A stretch of 64,000 nt of DNA, from NCBI GenBank assembly GCA_035293405.1, contig DATDOE010000138.1:1-64000 (forward strand), written 5' to 3'. Made by a program: the position numbers and the translations under genes. Origin of the DNA: Gp6-AA40 sp035293405. GTDB taxonomy: Bacteria; Acidobacteriota; Vicinamibacteria; Vicinamibacterales; UBA2999. The notes beneath the pieces were generated by a model that ran no database searches, had not been told where the DNA came from, and saw nothing but the letters and a program-made list of their open reading frames with translations. The stretch's first letter is position 1. Each line of letters starts with the position of its first letter. Below, in pieces: positions 41,559-50,135 of the stretch.

Positions 41559-42377
41559 CTATTCGAGCGGCGGTACCGTGCCGGAGAGGAATGACGCGAG
41601 CCGTGCGGGGTCGAACTGCAGGCCGGTGTAGAAAGGCCCGAACTCGGCAAACTTCGCGCTGGCTTCATCGAAGCGCATTTCGTAAATCAGTTTCTTGAAC
41701 ACCAGCGGATCCTGCGCAAACAGATCGACGCCCCATTCCCAGTCGTCATACCCGATGGAGCCCGAGATCACCTGTGTCACCTTGCCGGTGTAGTGGCGTC
41801 CGATCATGCCGTGCTCGCGCATCATCGCGGCGCGACGCTCGAAGGTCTCTGCGTACCAGTTCTGAGTTTCACCCCGCCGCTTGTTCATCGGATAGAAGCA
41901 CACGTAGCGCGACTTCGGGATCTCCATGAAGAGGCGTCCCATCACCCGCTGCCGCTGCGACTCCATCTCGGCGTCGAAGGCGGAATCGAATTCCTCGCTG
42001 CCCGGTTTGTGCTTGGCGCCAAGCTGCTCGTGAATCTTGGCGGTCATCTCGTACATGCCCAGCTCCACGATCGAGACGTATGACGAGGTCGCCTCGAGAT
42101 GATCGTGGAGCTCGGTGCGAGACAGCGCGAGCTGCGCCTGCCCGAGCGGCTCGAACCCGCGCCGGAAGCAGATGAACATCAGGTCGCCTTTGTGACCGAG
42201 AAGCTGGATCGCCGCGGTGGAGCCGGCATCCGGCACGGCCAGCGCCCGAATCGCTTCGTCCGCCATGCGCTGTACGTCGGGGGCGGATGCCGATCGCAGG
42301 CGATCCCACCTGACGCGGTACATCAGATGGAGCACACTCCACCCCTCGAGAGATTCGGGAACAAACGGGTTGTGCAT
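41559..42377 (-). CDS. hemQ: Coproheme decarboxylase HemQ (chlorite-dismutase family)
   Basis: This 272-residue enzyme converts coprohaem to haem b in the coproporphyrin-dependent pathway. It has the HemQ signature CFYPMNKRRGE with Tyr162, the proximal haem histidine in REHGMIGRHYTGK (His189), and GSIGYDDWEWGVDLFAQDP with LIYEMRFDEASAKFAEFGPFY. The length is the same as in HemQ rather than chlorite dismutase, whose distal Arg motif is absent. It implies a coproporphyrin route to haem rather than HemH acting on protoporphyrin. A mirrored heptad repeat fills its upstream region. Confidence 0.9.
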   Translation of the reverse strand: MHNPFVPESLEGWSVLHLMYRVRWDRLRSASAPDVQRMADEAIRALAVPDAGSTAAIQLLGHKGDLMFICFRRGFEPLGQAQLALSRTELHDHLEATSSYVSIVELGMYEMTAKIHEQLGAKHKPGSEEFDSAFDAEMESQRQRVMGRLFMEIPKSRYVCFYPMNKRRGETQNWYAETFERRAAMMREHGMIGRHYTGKVTQVISGSIGYDDWEWGVDLFAQDPLVFKKLIYEMRFDEASAKFAEFGPFYTGLQFDPARLASFLSGTVPPLE

Positions 42378-42392
42378 TACTGCATTCTAGAC

Positions 42393-42520
42393 GGGACTCG
42401 GGATTCGGGATTCGGGATTCGGGACTCGGGACTCGGGACTCGGGACTCGGGACTCGGGGATTTCGAGTCCCGGATCCCGGATCCCGGATCCCGGATCCCG
42501 GATCCCGGATCCCGGATTCC
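42393..42520. repeat. Mirrored heptad repeat arrays between hemQ and the RND gene
   Basis: Nine GGGACTC/GGGATTC heptads (42393-42455) are followed by eight inverse heptads (GAGTCCC once, then GGATCCC six times and GGATTCC, 42465-42520). The two arrays can pair into one long hairpin. They end five bases before the RND stop codon and occupy nearly all of the hemQ upstream region. Confidence 0.8.
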
Positions 42521-42524
42521 GGAA

Positions 42525-45500
42525 TTATGGCTCGGTCGCCGGCCTCGCAGTTGGTGCGTGGACTCGCGGCGGTTGGGCCTCGCCCTTCGAGCGGAACAGC
42601 TTTGCGGCCAGCCAGTCGCGTGAGTCCGCCAGAATCTCGTACACCGTCGGGATGACCAGCAGCGTCAGCAGCGTGGACGTGATCACACCGCCGATGACGG
42701 TGATTCCGAGCGGCGCGCGGAAGTCACCGCCTTCGCCGCCACCCATGGCCACCGGGATCATGCCGGCCACCAGGGCGAATGTCGTCATCAGGATCGGGCG
42801 CAGGCGGACCCGTCCCGCCTGAATCAGCGCCTCACGCCGGTCCATCCCTTTTTCCTCGGACCACTTCGCAAAGTCGATGAGCAGGATGGCGTTCTTGGCC
42901 ACGATTCCCACGAGCAGGATCACGCCGATCATGCTCATGATGTTCAGCGACTCTCCGGTGATGACCAGCGCCAGCATCACCCCGATGAGCGAGAGTGGCA
43001 GCGACAGCATGATCGAGAACGGCTCGAGGAAGGACCCGAACTGCACCACGAGCACGAAGTACATCAGCATGATCGCCACGCCAATCGCGACGAACATCTG
43101 CGTGAAGATCTCGACCTGGTCCTTCGTTTCACCACCCTGGCTCAAGCCATAGCCCGGCGGGAATTGAATGGACTTGTCGACGCGGGCCATGACGTCGCCC
43201 ACGACGTCCGACAGCGGCCGATTCTCGGTGTTGGCCTCCACGGTGATCACCCGATCGCGATCGAGGTGGTCGATGCGCGCCGGACCAATCGCCGGCGTGA
43301 TGCGCGCCACCTGACCGAGGGGAATGCTGGCACCGGGATTGTCCGGCCCGCCGACTGGCAGCGGCAGGGACTCGAGGTCTCCAACCACGGACCGCGACTC
43401 GGGCGCGAGACGAATCGTCACGTCACGCGTCTCGCCAGACGGATCAATCCAGTCGCCGACGTCGATGCCGGCAAAGGCCGGCCGCAGGGCCTGAGCCACC
43501 TGACCGACGGTGACCCCAAGGGAACCCGCTAGCCCGCGATCGAGCTGCACGTCGAGCTCCGGCTTCTGCCCCTTCGTCGAGAGCGAGATGTCCACAGCCC
43601 CGGGCACCTGACGCAACTCGTTGGCCACCGCCTGTGCCAGCCGTGTCAGCTCGCTCGCATCGGTGCCGTGCACCTGCAACTGAATCTGCTTCTCCCCGGG
43701 GTTGAACCCGGTACTCAGCGACACGCTGACGCCCCCGAGCTTCACCAGTGACGATCGCATATCGGCCACCACCATCGCCTGGCTTCTCGCGCGTTCACTC
43801 TTGGGCTTGAGCTTCACGAATACGATGCCCTCGTCTACCGCGTCGCCCTGCCCACCGACGGTGCTGTAGGTGTAGGCCACTTCCGGGCGCTCGCGCGCCA
43901 CGCGGGCAATTTCCTGAGCCTTCAAACGTGTGTAGGCCAGATTGGATCCGGGCGGCGTCTCGATGTCGATCGAGAACTCGGATTCATCCATCTCCGGTAC
44001 GAAGCCCGCACCCACCACGCCGAGCACGGGTAGCGCGAGCGCGCCCACGAAGCTGGCGACGGCCAGGCCCACCATCGACCACCGGTGATCGAGCGCCCAG
44101 GCGATCACGCGCTTGTAGCCCTCCGCCCGGCGATCGAACCAGAGGTTGAACCGGCCCAGCAGCCGCGACAGGAACGGACGCTGCGCGAGTGGCGCGTGAG
44201 GATCGGGCCAATACGCGGAGAGCATCGGGTCAAGGGAGAACGACACAAACAGCGAGACGAGCACCGACGAGACGATCGTCAGCCCGAACGGCTTGAACCA
44301 CTGGCCGGCGATACCGCCAAGAAACGCAATCGGAATGAAGACCACGACAATCGACAGCGTGGTCGCCGTCACCGCGAGGCCGATTTCGTCGGTGCCCTCG
44401 AACGACGCCTTGAGATGGTCCTTCCCCATCTCCACGTGCCGCACGATGTTCTCCCGCACGACGATTGCGTCGTCGATGAGAATGCCGATCGCCAGCGACA
44501 GGCCAAGGAGCGACATCGTGTTCAGCGTGAACCCGAACGCCCACACCGCCACGAACGAGGCGAGCACCGAGACGGGCAACGCCAGGCCGGTGATCACGGT
44601 CGAGCGCCAGGAGTTGAGGAAGAGAAAGACCACGGCAACGGTCAGGGCCGCGCCCTCGAGCAGCGCCTCCTGCACACCGCGCACCGAGCTCTGCACGCGA
44701 ACGCCCGAGTCGGTGACGACCCGCAGTCTCACGCCAGCGGGCAGCGTCTGCTGAATCTCGGCGACACGACGGCGGACTTCGTCCGCCACCGCCGTCGTGC
44801 TGAAGCCACTCGACTTGAGGATATCGATACCGACCGCCTCTTCGTTGTTGTAGAGCGCGGAAGACCTCGGCTCCTCCGTCGCATCACGCACGTCGGCCAG
44901 GTCTCCAAGGCGCACGACACGGCCCTGGGACTGGGAGACGGTGAGCTGCTTGAAGTCCGACGGCGACTCGAGCCGTCCCTTCAGCCGGATGGTGCGCTCA
45001 TCCATCTGGCCTTCGAGACGCCCGACCGGCGAGGCAAGATTCTGCGCCTGCAGGGCCTGCACGACCTGCGCGACGCTGACGCCGGCCGCCTGAAGGTCGC
45101 GCGGCCGGATCTCCACCACGAGCTCCCGCTCGATGGCGCCCAGCAGATTCACCGACGCGACACCGGTGATCGCGCGCAGCCGTCTGGTGATTCCAGGATC
45201 GACGATCCGTGTCAGCTCGGCGCCGGTCAGGCCCGCCGACGACAACGTGAGCGAGGCGATGGGCCGGTCCGCGGGATCGAACTGCGTGAGGATTGGCTCC
45301 TCCATCTCGAACGGCAGGTCGTTGCGAATGCCCGAGAGCTTGTCGCGAATCTCCTGCGTCGCCACGCGCGGGTCCTTCGAGAAGTCGAACTCGACGATGA
45401 TGTTGGCGAAGCCATCGAAGGAGTTCGAGCGCATCCGGTCGATGCCGCTGATGCCGGCGATCTCTTCCTCGATCGGATCGATGACCTCACGCTCGACGAC

Positions 45501-45671
45501 ATCCGGGGATGCGCCAGGGTACGGAATCGCGACCACCACCACCGGGGCATCGATTTCCGGGTACTCGTCGGTATCGAGCTGCAGCAGGGCGACGATGCCG
45601 AACACCACGAGCATCAGCATCGCGACGACGGTCAGGACGGGACGTGTGATGGCGGTATCTGAAATGAACAT
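42525..45671 (-). CDS. RND-family multidrug efflux pump, inner-membrane subunit (AcrB/HAE1-like)
   Basis: This 1048-residue proton-driven exporter has twelve membrane helices and two large periplasmic loops. It begins FISDTAITRPVLTVVAMLMLV, has TDEYPEIDAPVV and VVEREVIDPIEEEIAGI, and carries the proton-relay Asp pair in GILIDDAIVVREN. C-terminal helices include GVMLALVITGESLNIMSMIG and DFRAPLGITVIGG. I chose ATG 45671 (MFISD) because the seven extra upstream codons are read from an AAGCTCAAA repeat. With the MFP and TolC genes it forms a complete tripartite pump controlled by the upstream MarR. HAE1 type suggests drugs or hydrophobic compounds rather than metals. Confidence 0.93.
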   Translation of the reverse strand: MFISDTAITRPVLTVVAMLMLVVFGIVALLQLDTDEYPEIDAPVVVVAIPYPGASPDVVEREVIDPIEEEIAGISGIDRMRSNSFDGFANIIVEFDFSKDPRVATQEIRDKLSGIRNDLPFEMEEPILTQFDPADRPIASLTLSSAGLTGAELTRIVDPGITRRLRAITGVASVNLLGAIERELVVEIRPRDLQAAGVSVAQVVQALQAQNLASPVGRLEGQMDERTIRLKGRLESPSDFKQLTVSQSQGRVVRLGDLADVRDATEEPRSSALYNNEEAVGIDILKSSGFSTTAVADEVRRRVAEIQQTLPAGVRLRVVTDSGVRVQSSVRGVQEALLEGAALTVAVVFLFLNSWRSTVITGLALPVSVLASFVAVWAFGFTLNTMSLLGLSLAIGILIDDAIVVRENIVRHVEMGKDHLKASFEGTDEIGLAVTATTLSIVVVFIPIAFLGGIAGQWFKPFGLTIVSSVLVSLFVSFSLDPMLSAYWPDPHAPLAQRPFLSRLLGRFNLWFDRRAEGYKRVIAWALDHRWSMVGLAVASFVGALALPVLGVVGAGFVPEMDESEFSIDIETPPGSNLAYTRLKAQEIARVARERPEVAYTYSTVGGQGDAVDEGIVFVKLKPKSERARSQAMVVADMRSSLVKLGGVSVSLSTGFNPGEKQIQLQVHGTDASELTRLAQAVANELRQVPGAVDISLSTKGQKPELDVQLDRGLAGSLGVTVGQVAQALRPAFAGIDVGDWIDPSGETRDVTIRLAPESRSVVGDLESLPLPVGGPDNPGASIPLGQVARITPAIGPARIDHLDRDRVITVEANTENRPLSDVVGDVMARVDKSIQFPPGYGLSQGGETKDQVEIFTQMFVAIGVAIMLMYFVLVVQFGSFLEPFSIMLSLPLSLIGVMLALVITGESLNIMSMIGVILLVGIVAKNAILLIDFAKWSEEKGMDRREALIQAGRVRLRPILMTTFALVAGMIPVAMGGGEGGDFRAPLGITVIGGVITSTLLTLLVIPTVYEILADSRDWLAAKLFRSKGEAQPPRVHAPTARPATEP

Positions 45672-45678
45672 GGTCAGT

Positions 45679-45756
45679 AACTCAAAGCTCAAAGCTCAAA
45701 ACTCAAACACTGCATGACTCAAACATTGTTTGAGTTTTGCGTTTTGAGTCTTGAGT
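45679..45756. repeat. ACTCAAA inverted repeat between the MFP and RND genes
   Basis: AACTCAAAGCTCAAAGCTCAAAAC on the left (45679-45708) pairs with GTTTGAGTTTTGCGTTTTGAG on the right (45728-45756), forming a long imperfect hairpin within the operon. It could lower RND expression relative to the MFP by partial termination, or protect the upstream mRNA. The unit is another dispersed extragenic repeat type. Confidence 0.6.
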
Positions 45757-46892
45757 TATTTCGTCGTGCTCACTTTGACCGGCGTCCCCGGCGTGATGCC
45801 CTGCGCCGCGCCGCGCAACAGCACGTCGCCTTCGTTCACGCCTGAGGCAACGTTCACGCGCTCGGACCGAGGGTCACGCAAACCGAGGGTCACGGCGACG
45901 CGCTCGGTCTTGCCATCGGTGACGCGCAGGACCCACGCCATGGACGCGTCCGTCGTGTTCACCGCGTTGGACGGCACGACGAGTCCCGTCACGGACTGGC
46001 TCACGACCCGGCCTTCGGCAAAGAGGCCCGCGACGACCCGGCCGCCCTCGTTGGGAATCGACACGTAGATCGGCACCTGCCTCGTCGTCGCGTCCGCCTG
46101 CGGAGCGATTCGCTCAATTCTCCCTTGGAAAGGCCTGTCGTACCCACGAACCGTGAACTCAACGGTGGCGCCAACCCGAAGCGCCTGGAGATCATCTGAC
46201 GGCACCGAGGCCTCGAGACGCATGGACGAGGGAACGATGATGGTGAAGAGCTCGGTGCCCGGGCTGACAACGTCACCGGCATTCACCGTCCGCTTCGACA
46301 CGATGCCGGAAAACGGGGCACGGATCACCGTGTCTCCGAGAGACCGCTCGGCGCTGGCGAGGCGCGACTTGGCGTCGGCGAGCTGGGCTTCGGCCGCGCT
46401 CACCGTGTTACGCGCCACGTCGACATCACGGGTGGCGAGCGCGCCCGCGGCGGCGAGCTTCTCCGTTCGCTCGGCCTCGCGCCGGGCGACCGTGAGCTGG
46501 TTCTCCGCGGAGCGGACCGCCGACTGGGCCGACTGTTTCGCGTCTTCCAGCGTGCGCGTCTCGATGCGTCCGAGCACAGCGCCCTGCTGAACGGCCTGCG
46601 CTTCGAGCACGTTCACTTCGAGCATCGACCCGCCCAGCTCCGCGCGGACGTTCGCTTCACGCTCCGGCTTCAGCTCGCCGGATACGATCGGACCCACGAT
46701 GACTGTGCCGTTCATCACCGTCACCACGTTCTCGGACCCGATCTGCACGACAGCAGCCGCCGCGTCCGGACTCTTCTCCGCTTCTGCTCCACACGACGTC
46801 ATGACCAGGGCGAGACCGATGATGCCGAGAGCAGACACAGAACGCTTTGCACTTTCAACTTCACACTTCACACGTGCTCCCATGATCCTCAT
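45756..46892 (-). CDS. Periplasmic adaptor (membrane-fusion) lipoprotein of the RND pump
   Basis: The 378-residue HlyD/AcrA-type adaptor has a lipoprotein signal (LGIIGLALVMTSCGAEAEK, Cys at about 34). A lipoyl/barrel-sandwich half carries IVSGELKPEREANVRAELGG, an alpha-hairpin spans about 110-180, and the second lipoyl half reads DTVIRAPFSGIVSKR, followed by beta-barrel domains. It bridges the RND pump and the TolC channel. Start ATG 46892 overlaps the tolC stop as ATGA. Its first residues (VKCEVESAKR) look partly repeat-derived. Confidence 0.9.
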   Translation of the reverse strand: MRIMGARVKCEVESAKRSVSALGIIGLALVMTSCGAEAEKSPDAAAAVVQIGSENVVTVMNGTVIVGPIVSGELKPEREANVRAELGGSMLEVNVLEAQAVQQGAVLGRIETRTLEDAKQSAQSAVRSAENQLTVARREAERTEKLAAAGALATRDVDVARNTVSAAEAQLADAKSRLASAERSLGDTVIRAPFSGIVSKRTVNAGDVVSPGTELFTIIVPSSMRLEASVPSDDLQALRVGATVEFTVRGYDRPFQGRIERIAPQADATTRQVPIYVSIPNEGGRVVAGLFAEGRVVSQSVTGLVVPSNAVNTTDASMAWVLRVTDGKTERVAVTLGLRDPRSERVNVASGVNEGDVLLRGAAQGITPGTPVKVSTTK

Positions 46893-48559
46893 TGAATCCC
46901 CTGTGGCTGAATACCCTGCGCCGATGCGTTCCTGAACTGGCTGCCGGCCGCTGGTGACGGCGCCGGCGCCTGAGGCGTCGGCTGCGCTGCGCGTGCGGCG
47001 GCGACGCCGGCCCCGCCGACCGGCAGATCCGGAAGCAGCGCCACGCGAGCGCGTGCCACCTGTAAGTCGCGCGCCGCCTGGGTGCGATTGGCCTCGGCCT
47101 GCTGGAGCAGCAGGCGCGAATCCGACAACTCGAGCTGCGTGGACACACCGTTGGTGAAGCGGACGTTGGCGATCTGATACGCGCGCTGCGCCTGCTCGAT
47201 CGTGCCTGCACTCGCTTCCCAGGCCGCCCGCGCGGCAATCAACTCCGCCCACGCGGAACGCGTATCGAGCGCCGCCAGCTCCTCGACCTGCTGTCTCTGG
47301 GCGCGCGCCTGCTCCAACTCCGCCTGCGCCACGGCTTCGTCGCCTCGCTGCCGGCCACCAGTCAGGATCGGCACGCTCATGCTGGCGCCCACCGTCCAAT
47401 TCGTCCGATTGAACGTGGGAAAAACACCTTCGGGATACGCGATGCGACTCAAGGTCGATGTCAACGAGAGGCTCGGCTTGCGCTGTGCCTCCACCAGCCG
47501 CATGGATGCTTCGCGCAGCTTCACGGTGGCCCCCGCTTCCGCCACCGCTGTCCGCTCGGGCAAGGTCGCGTTGACCTGCAGCGAGACCGTCGCGGTGTCT
47601 GCCGGGCGTAGCGTCCGCTCGACCGCCGCGACACGCTCGGCAAATACAGGTGGCGGCACGAGCGTCTCGTCACCGAGCGCGTCGGCGAGTTGCAGCGGAT
47701 AGTCGGCGGGCAGTTCCAGCAGCTGTTTCAGGCGCAGCAAGGCGATGTCACGATTGGCCCGCTGGCGAATCAGGACAGGTGACTGGTTGTCCCGCGTGAC
47801 GCGCGCGCGCAAGACCTCGAACTCTGGCTGCGTCCCGGCCTCGAATCCCGCTTGCGTCTGCTTCAACGTGGCGCCGGCCTGTTCGAGGGTCGCGTTGGCG
47901 ATCGTCACCAGTCGCTCGCTGAGCACGGCGTCGTAATACGCCTGCGTCACATCGAACAGCAGTTGCCCGCGCGCGGTGGTCAGCGCCAGAGTCGCCGATT
48001 CATGCCCGACGGCAGCGACGTCTTCTTGCGCGCCGATTCGTCCTCCCGAGTACAGGTTCTGCGAGAACGACAGCGTCGCGCGCCAGGTGTTCTTGCGGCC
48101 AAACGGCAGATCCGAGAGCCCGCCGGAGTCCGAGCCGGTACTACCGAAGAAGCCGCCGCCGACCGCACCGCAGTCGATCGCGCGTTCGATCTCGGTGACG
48201 CGCGCGTCGATCGACGCCAGCGGATTCGAGGAGAAGGGTGGACACGAGGGCCCCGACCCTCCACTGTCGAACACACCCGAGAACTCGGACGCCAGAGCGC
48301 GGTCGTAGCTCGCCGCCGCCGAGAGCTGAGGCAGGGCGTCGCTGTGCGCGCGCACCTGGTCGCCTTCGGCGCGCCGGACGCCGGCACGGGCAATCGCCAC
48401 CGTTTCGCTCCGCGGTTCGGCCAGCGCAAGTACTTGCTCGAGTGTGAGCGGTCCCGCGGGCACCGCAGGAGGTGTCTGAGCACCGAGAGGTGCAGTTGTC
48501 AGGACGAACAGCCACACAGCTGCCGCACCTCGCAGAGGCATCCGTCGTCGATCGCGCAT
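46889..48559 (-). CDS. TolC-family outer-membrane efflux channel
   Basis: The 556-residue protein has a signal peptide (LRGAAAVWLFVLTTAPLGAQ) and the two-fold OEP repeat. The first part has PLTLEQVLALAEPRSETVAIARA, the middle ITNATLEQAGATLKQTQAGFEAGTQ-like helices, and the second half LEQARAQRQQVEELAALDTRSAWAEL with NVRFTNGVSTQLELSDSR. An insert rich in G/S/C near 105-150 is unusual and may form an extracellular loop with a disulphide. ATG 48559 is preferred. It is the second gene of the operon, after marR. Confidence 0.9.
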   Translation of the reverse strand: MRDRRRMPLRGAAAVWLFVLTTAPLGAQTPPAVPAGPLTLEQVLALAEPRSETVAIARAGVRRAEGDQVRAHSDALPQLSAAASYDRALASEFSGVFDSGGSGPSCPPFSSNPLASIDARVTEIERAIDCGAVGGGFFGSTGSDSGGLSDLPFGRKNTWRATLSFSQNLYSGGRIGAQEDVAAVGHESATLALTTARGQLLFDVTQAYYDAVLSERLVTIANATLEQAGATLKQTQAGFEAGTQPEFEVLRARVTRDNQSPVLIRQRANRDIALLRLKQLLELPADYPLQLADALGDETLVPPPVFAERVAAVERTLRPADTATVSLQVNATLPERTAVAEAGATVKLREASMRLVEAQRKPSLSLTSTLSRIAYPEGVFPTFNRTNWTVGASMSVPILTGGRQRGDEAVAQAELEQARAQRQQVEELAALDTRSAWAELIAARAAWEASAGTIEQAQRAYQIANVRFTNGVSTQLELSDSRLLLQQAEANRTQAARDLQVARARVALLPDLPVGGAGVAAARAAQPTPQAPAPSPAAGSQFRNASAQGIQPQGIQ

Positions 48560-48648
48560 TGCTTTGCTCAGTCCTTCCGGTGGTGAACCACGTGCAGAAT
48601 GTTGAGACGCCTTGGCCCGCACAAACGACCCGGGCGCGTCGATGCGGC

Positions 48649-49209
48649 CTATTCCCGCCTCCCCTGTGATGACGGTGCCAACCTCGCTGTTGTTCGGCGA
48701 CGGCGGCGCTTCGGGCGCGCATCCTCAGGGACCAGTGGTGACTGCGTTTGAAGCCAGACCACGTGCTCAGCCGCCAGCGTCAGCGCGCGCGACAGATAGT
48801 CAACGACGACCGCCAACTGCCGGTCGCCATACTCTTCGTTGAGTCGTGTCACGGCAACGGCAAGGGGCCCATAGAGGAGCTCGATCTGGCGCAGGCGGTC
48901 TGGCAGTGCCTCCACCAGCACGCAGCGCCGGTCTTCGGTGGCGCGCAGCCGCTTGGCGAAGCCGGCCCCCTCGAGCCGATCAATCACCGCCGTCATCGCA
49001 CCAGTGGTCAGGCCGGTGTGGACAGCCAGACGTCCCGCGGACGTCGGCCCCGCCAAGCCAAGCAGATCGAGACACTCGAGGTCGGTGGAGTTCAGCCCGA
49101 CGAGCTTGGCGACCGTGTCGCTCATCAGGACCGACTGGGCTCCGACTTTGCGGAGCGTCTCATCGAGCGCCTTCAGCAAGTCGGCGCGGGGCGGAATGGA
49201 TTTCGGCAC
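48649..49209 (-). CDS. MarR-family transcriptional regulator of the efflux operon
   Basis: The 186-residue winged-helix protein has LNSTDLECLDLLGLAGPTSAGRLA, HTGLTTGAMTAVIDRLEGAGFAKR and the wing RATEDRRCVLVEAL. The C-terminal extension is basic (PKRRRRRTTARL) and not usual for MarR. It is the first gene of the marR-tolC-MFP-RND operon. The 27-bp palindrome 22 bases upstream of its start is a strong autoregulatory operator candidate. Repression relieved by a small ligand is the expected mode. Confidence 0.88.
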   Translation of the reverse strand: MPKSIPPRADLLKALDETLRKVGAQSVLMSDTVAKLVGLNSTDLECLDLLGLAGPTSAGRLAVHTGLTTGAMTAVIDRLEGAGFAKRLRATEDRRCVLVEALPDRLRQIELLYGPLAVAVTRLNEEYGDRQLAVVVDYLSRALTLAAEHVVWLQTQSPLVPEDARPKRRRRRTTARLAPSSQGRRE

Positions 49210-49230
49210 GATAGTAACAATCTCGCACTA

Positions 49231-49257
49231 CAAGTATCTTTCATGTCAAGATACTTG
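49231..49257. promoter_or_regulatory. Perfect 10+10 bp inverted repeat, MarR operator candidate
   Basis: CAAGTATCTT (49231-49240) and AAGATACTTG (49248-49257) are exact inverse arms around TCATGTC. The length and TATCTT...AAGATA core suit a MarR-family dimer, and the site sits between marR and the convergent end of the sirtuin gene. It is the only AT-rich patch nearby, so the marR promoter probably overlaps it. Confidence 0.65.
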
Positions 49258-49269
49258 CCGCAAGAGCCA

Positions 49270-50016
49270 CTATTGATGTAAGCGCTTTTCGACTTCGGGC
49301 AGCACCACCTCGGACGGCCCCTGAATCGCGAGATCGACGATGCCCGAGGCAGGGGACGGGTCCAGATTGATCTCCGCCGTGAACGCGCCGAGACGTTTGG
49401 CTTCGTGAACGAGGCCGGCCGCGGGATAGACGACCGACGAAGTGCCGACGGTCAGAAATACGTCGCACGCGCACGCGTCGAGCGCGGCGTTGACGTCGTC
49501 GGGATGCAGGGCTTCCCCGAACCAGACGACCCCAGGCCGCGCCAATCCTCCACAGCGAGGGCAGCGGGGCGGCAACTGGGCAAAGGGCGCCTGCTCGTCG
49601 TGCCAGGGCCCCTCGCCGCACTCGTCCCAGCACGCCAGGTCCCAGAGGGATCCGTGCAGCCGTATCAGGCCAGATGTCCCGGCGCGGAGGTGGAGATCGT
49701 CAACGTTCTGCGTGATGACCCGGCACGTCTCCATGCGCGCCGACCACCAGGCGATGACGTCGTGCCCGGCGTTGGGCTGGGACGCGGCGACGGTCTCGCG
49801 GCGCCAGGCGTACCACTCCCACACGAGCTGCGGATCGCGCCGGAATGCCCCGGGGGTTGCGAGGTCCTCCGCGCGAAACTGTCGCCACAATCCCGCGGCG
49901 CCGCGAAACGTCGGCACGCCGCTCGCCGCCGACACGCCGGCTCCGGTCAGGACCGTCACCCGCGATGCATGGCGCACGCGGTCGGCCAGCGCGTCGAGGG
50001 CCCCGTCAACACTCAC
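49270..50016 (-). CDS. Sir2-family NAD-dependent protein deacylase (CobB/SIRT5-like)
   Basis: The 248-residue sirtuin has the NAD motif LTGAGVSAASGVPTFRG, TQNVDDLHLRAG, the catalytic His121 in LHGSL and four zinc cysteines (C129, C133, C152, C155). Tyr69 and Arg72 in WEWYAWRRE match the Y-x2-R pair that binds succinyl/malonyl lysine in class III sirtuins, so desuccinylase activity is likely besides deacetylase. No acetyl-CoA synthetase lies next to it. Confidence 0.9.
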   Translation of the reverse strand: MSVDGALDALADRVRHASRVTVLTGAGVSAASGVPTFRGAAGLWRQFRAEDLATPGAFRRDPQLVWEWYAWRRETVAASQPNAGHDVIAWWSARMETCRVITQNVDDLHLRAGTSGLIRLHGSLWDLACWDECGEGPWHDEQAPFAQLPPRCPRCGGLARPGVVWFGEALHPDDVNAALDACACDVFLTVGTSSVVYPAAGLVHEAKRLGAFTAEINLDPSPASGIVDLAIQGPSEVVLPEVEKRLHQ

Positions 50017-50135
50017 TGGGGGGATCCTAACGCGAGCGGAGCCGCATGCGGTGCCGTCAAATCTCGCTCAATGCCTGGACTTCACACAGATACCTGTCCT
50101 ACCATCCGGGCCAGTCAGTAATGGGAGATGTCAGC

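Noticed and set aside
44085..45662. 525-codon open frame on the plus strand
   Set aside because: It is the antisense shadow of the RND pump gene, rich in R, H, D and E with no domain. GC-rich codon bias leaves such frames open.
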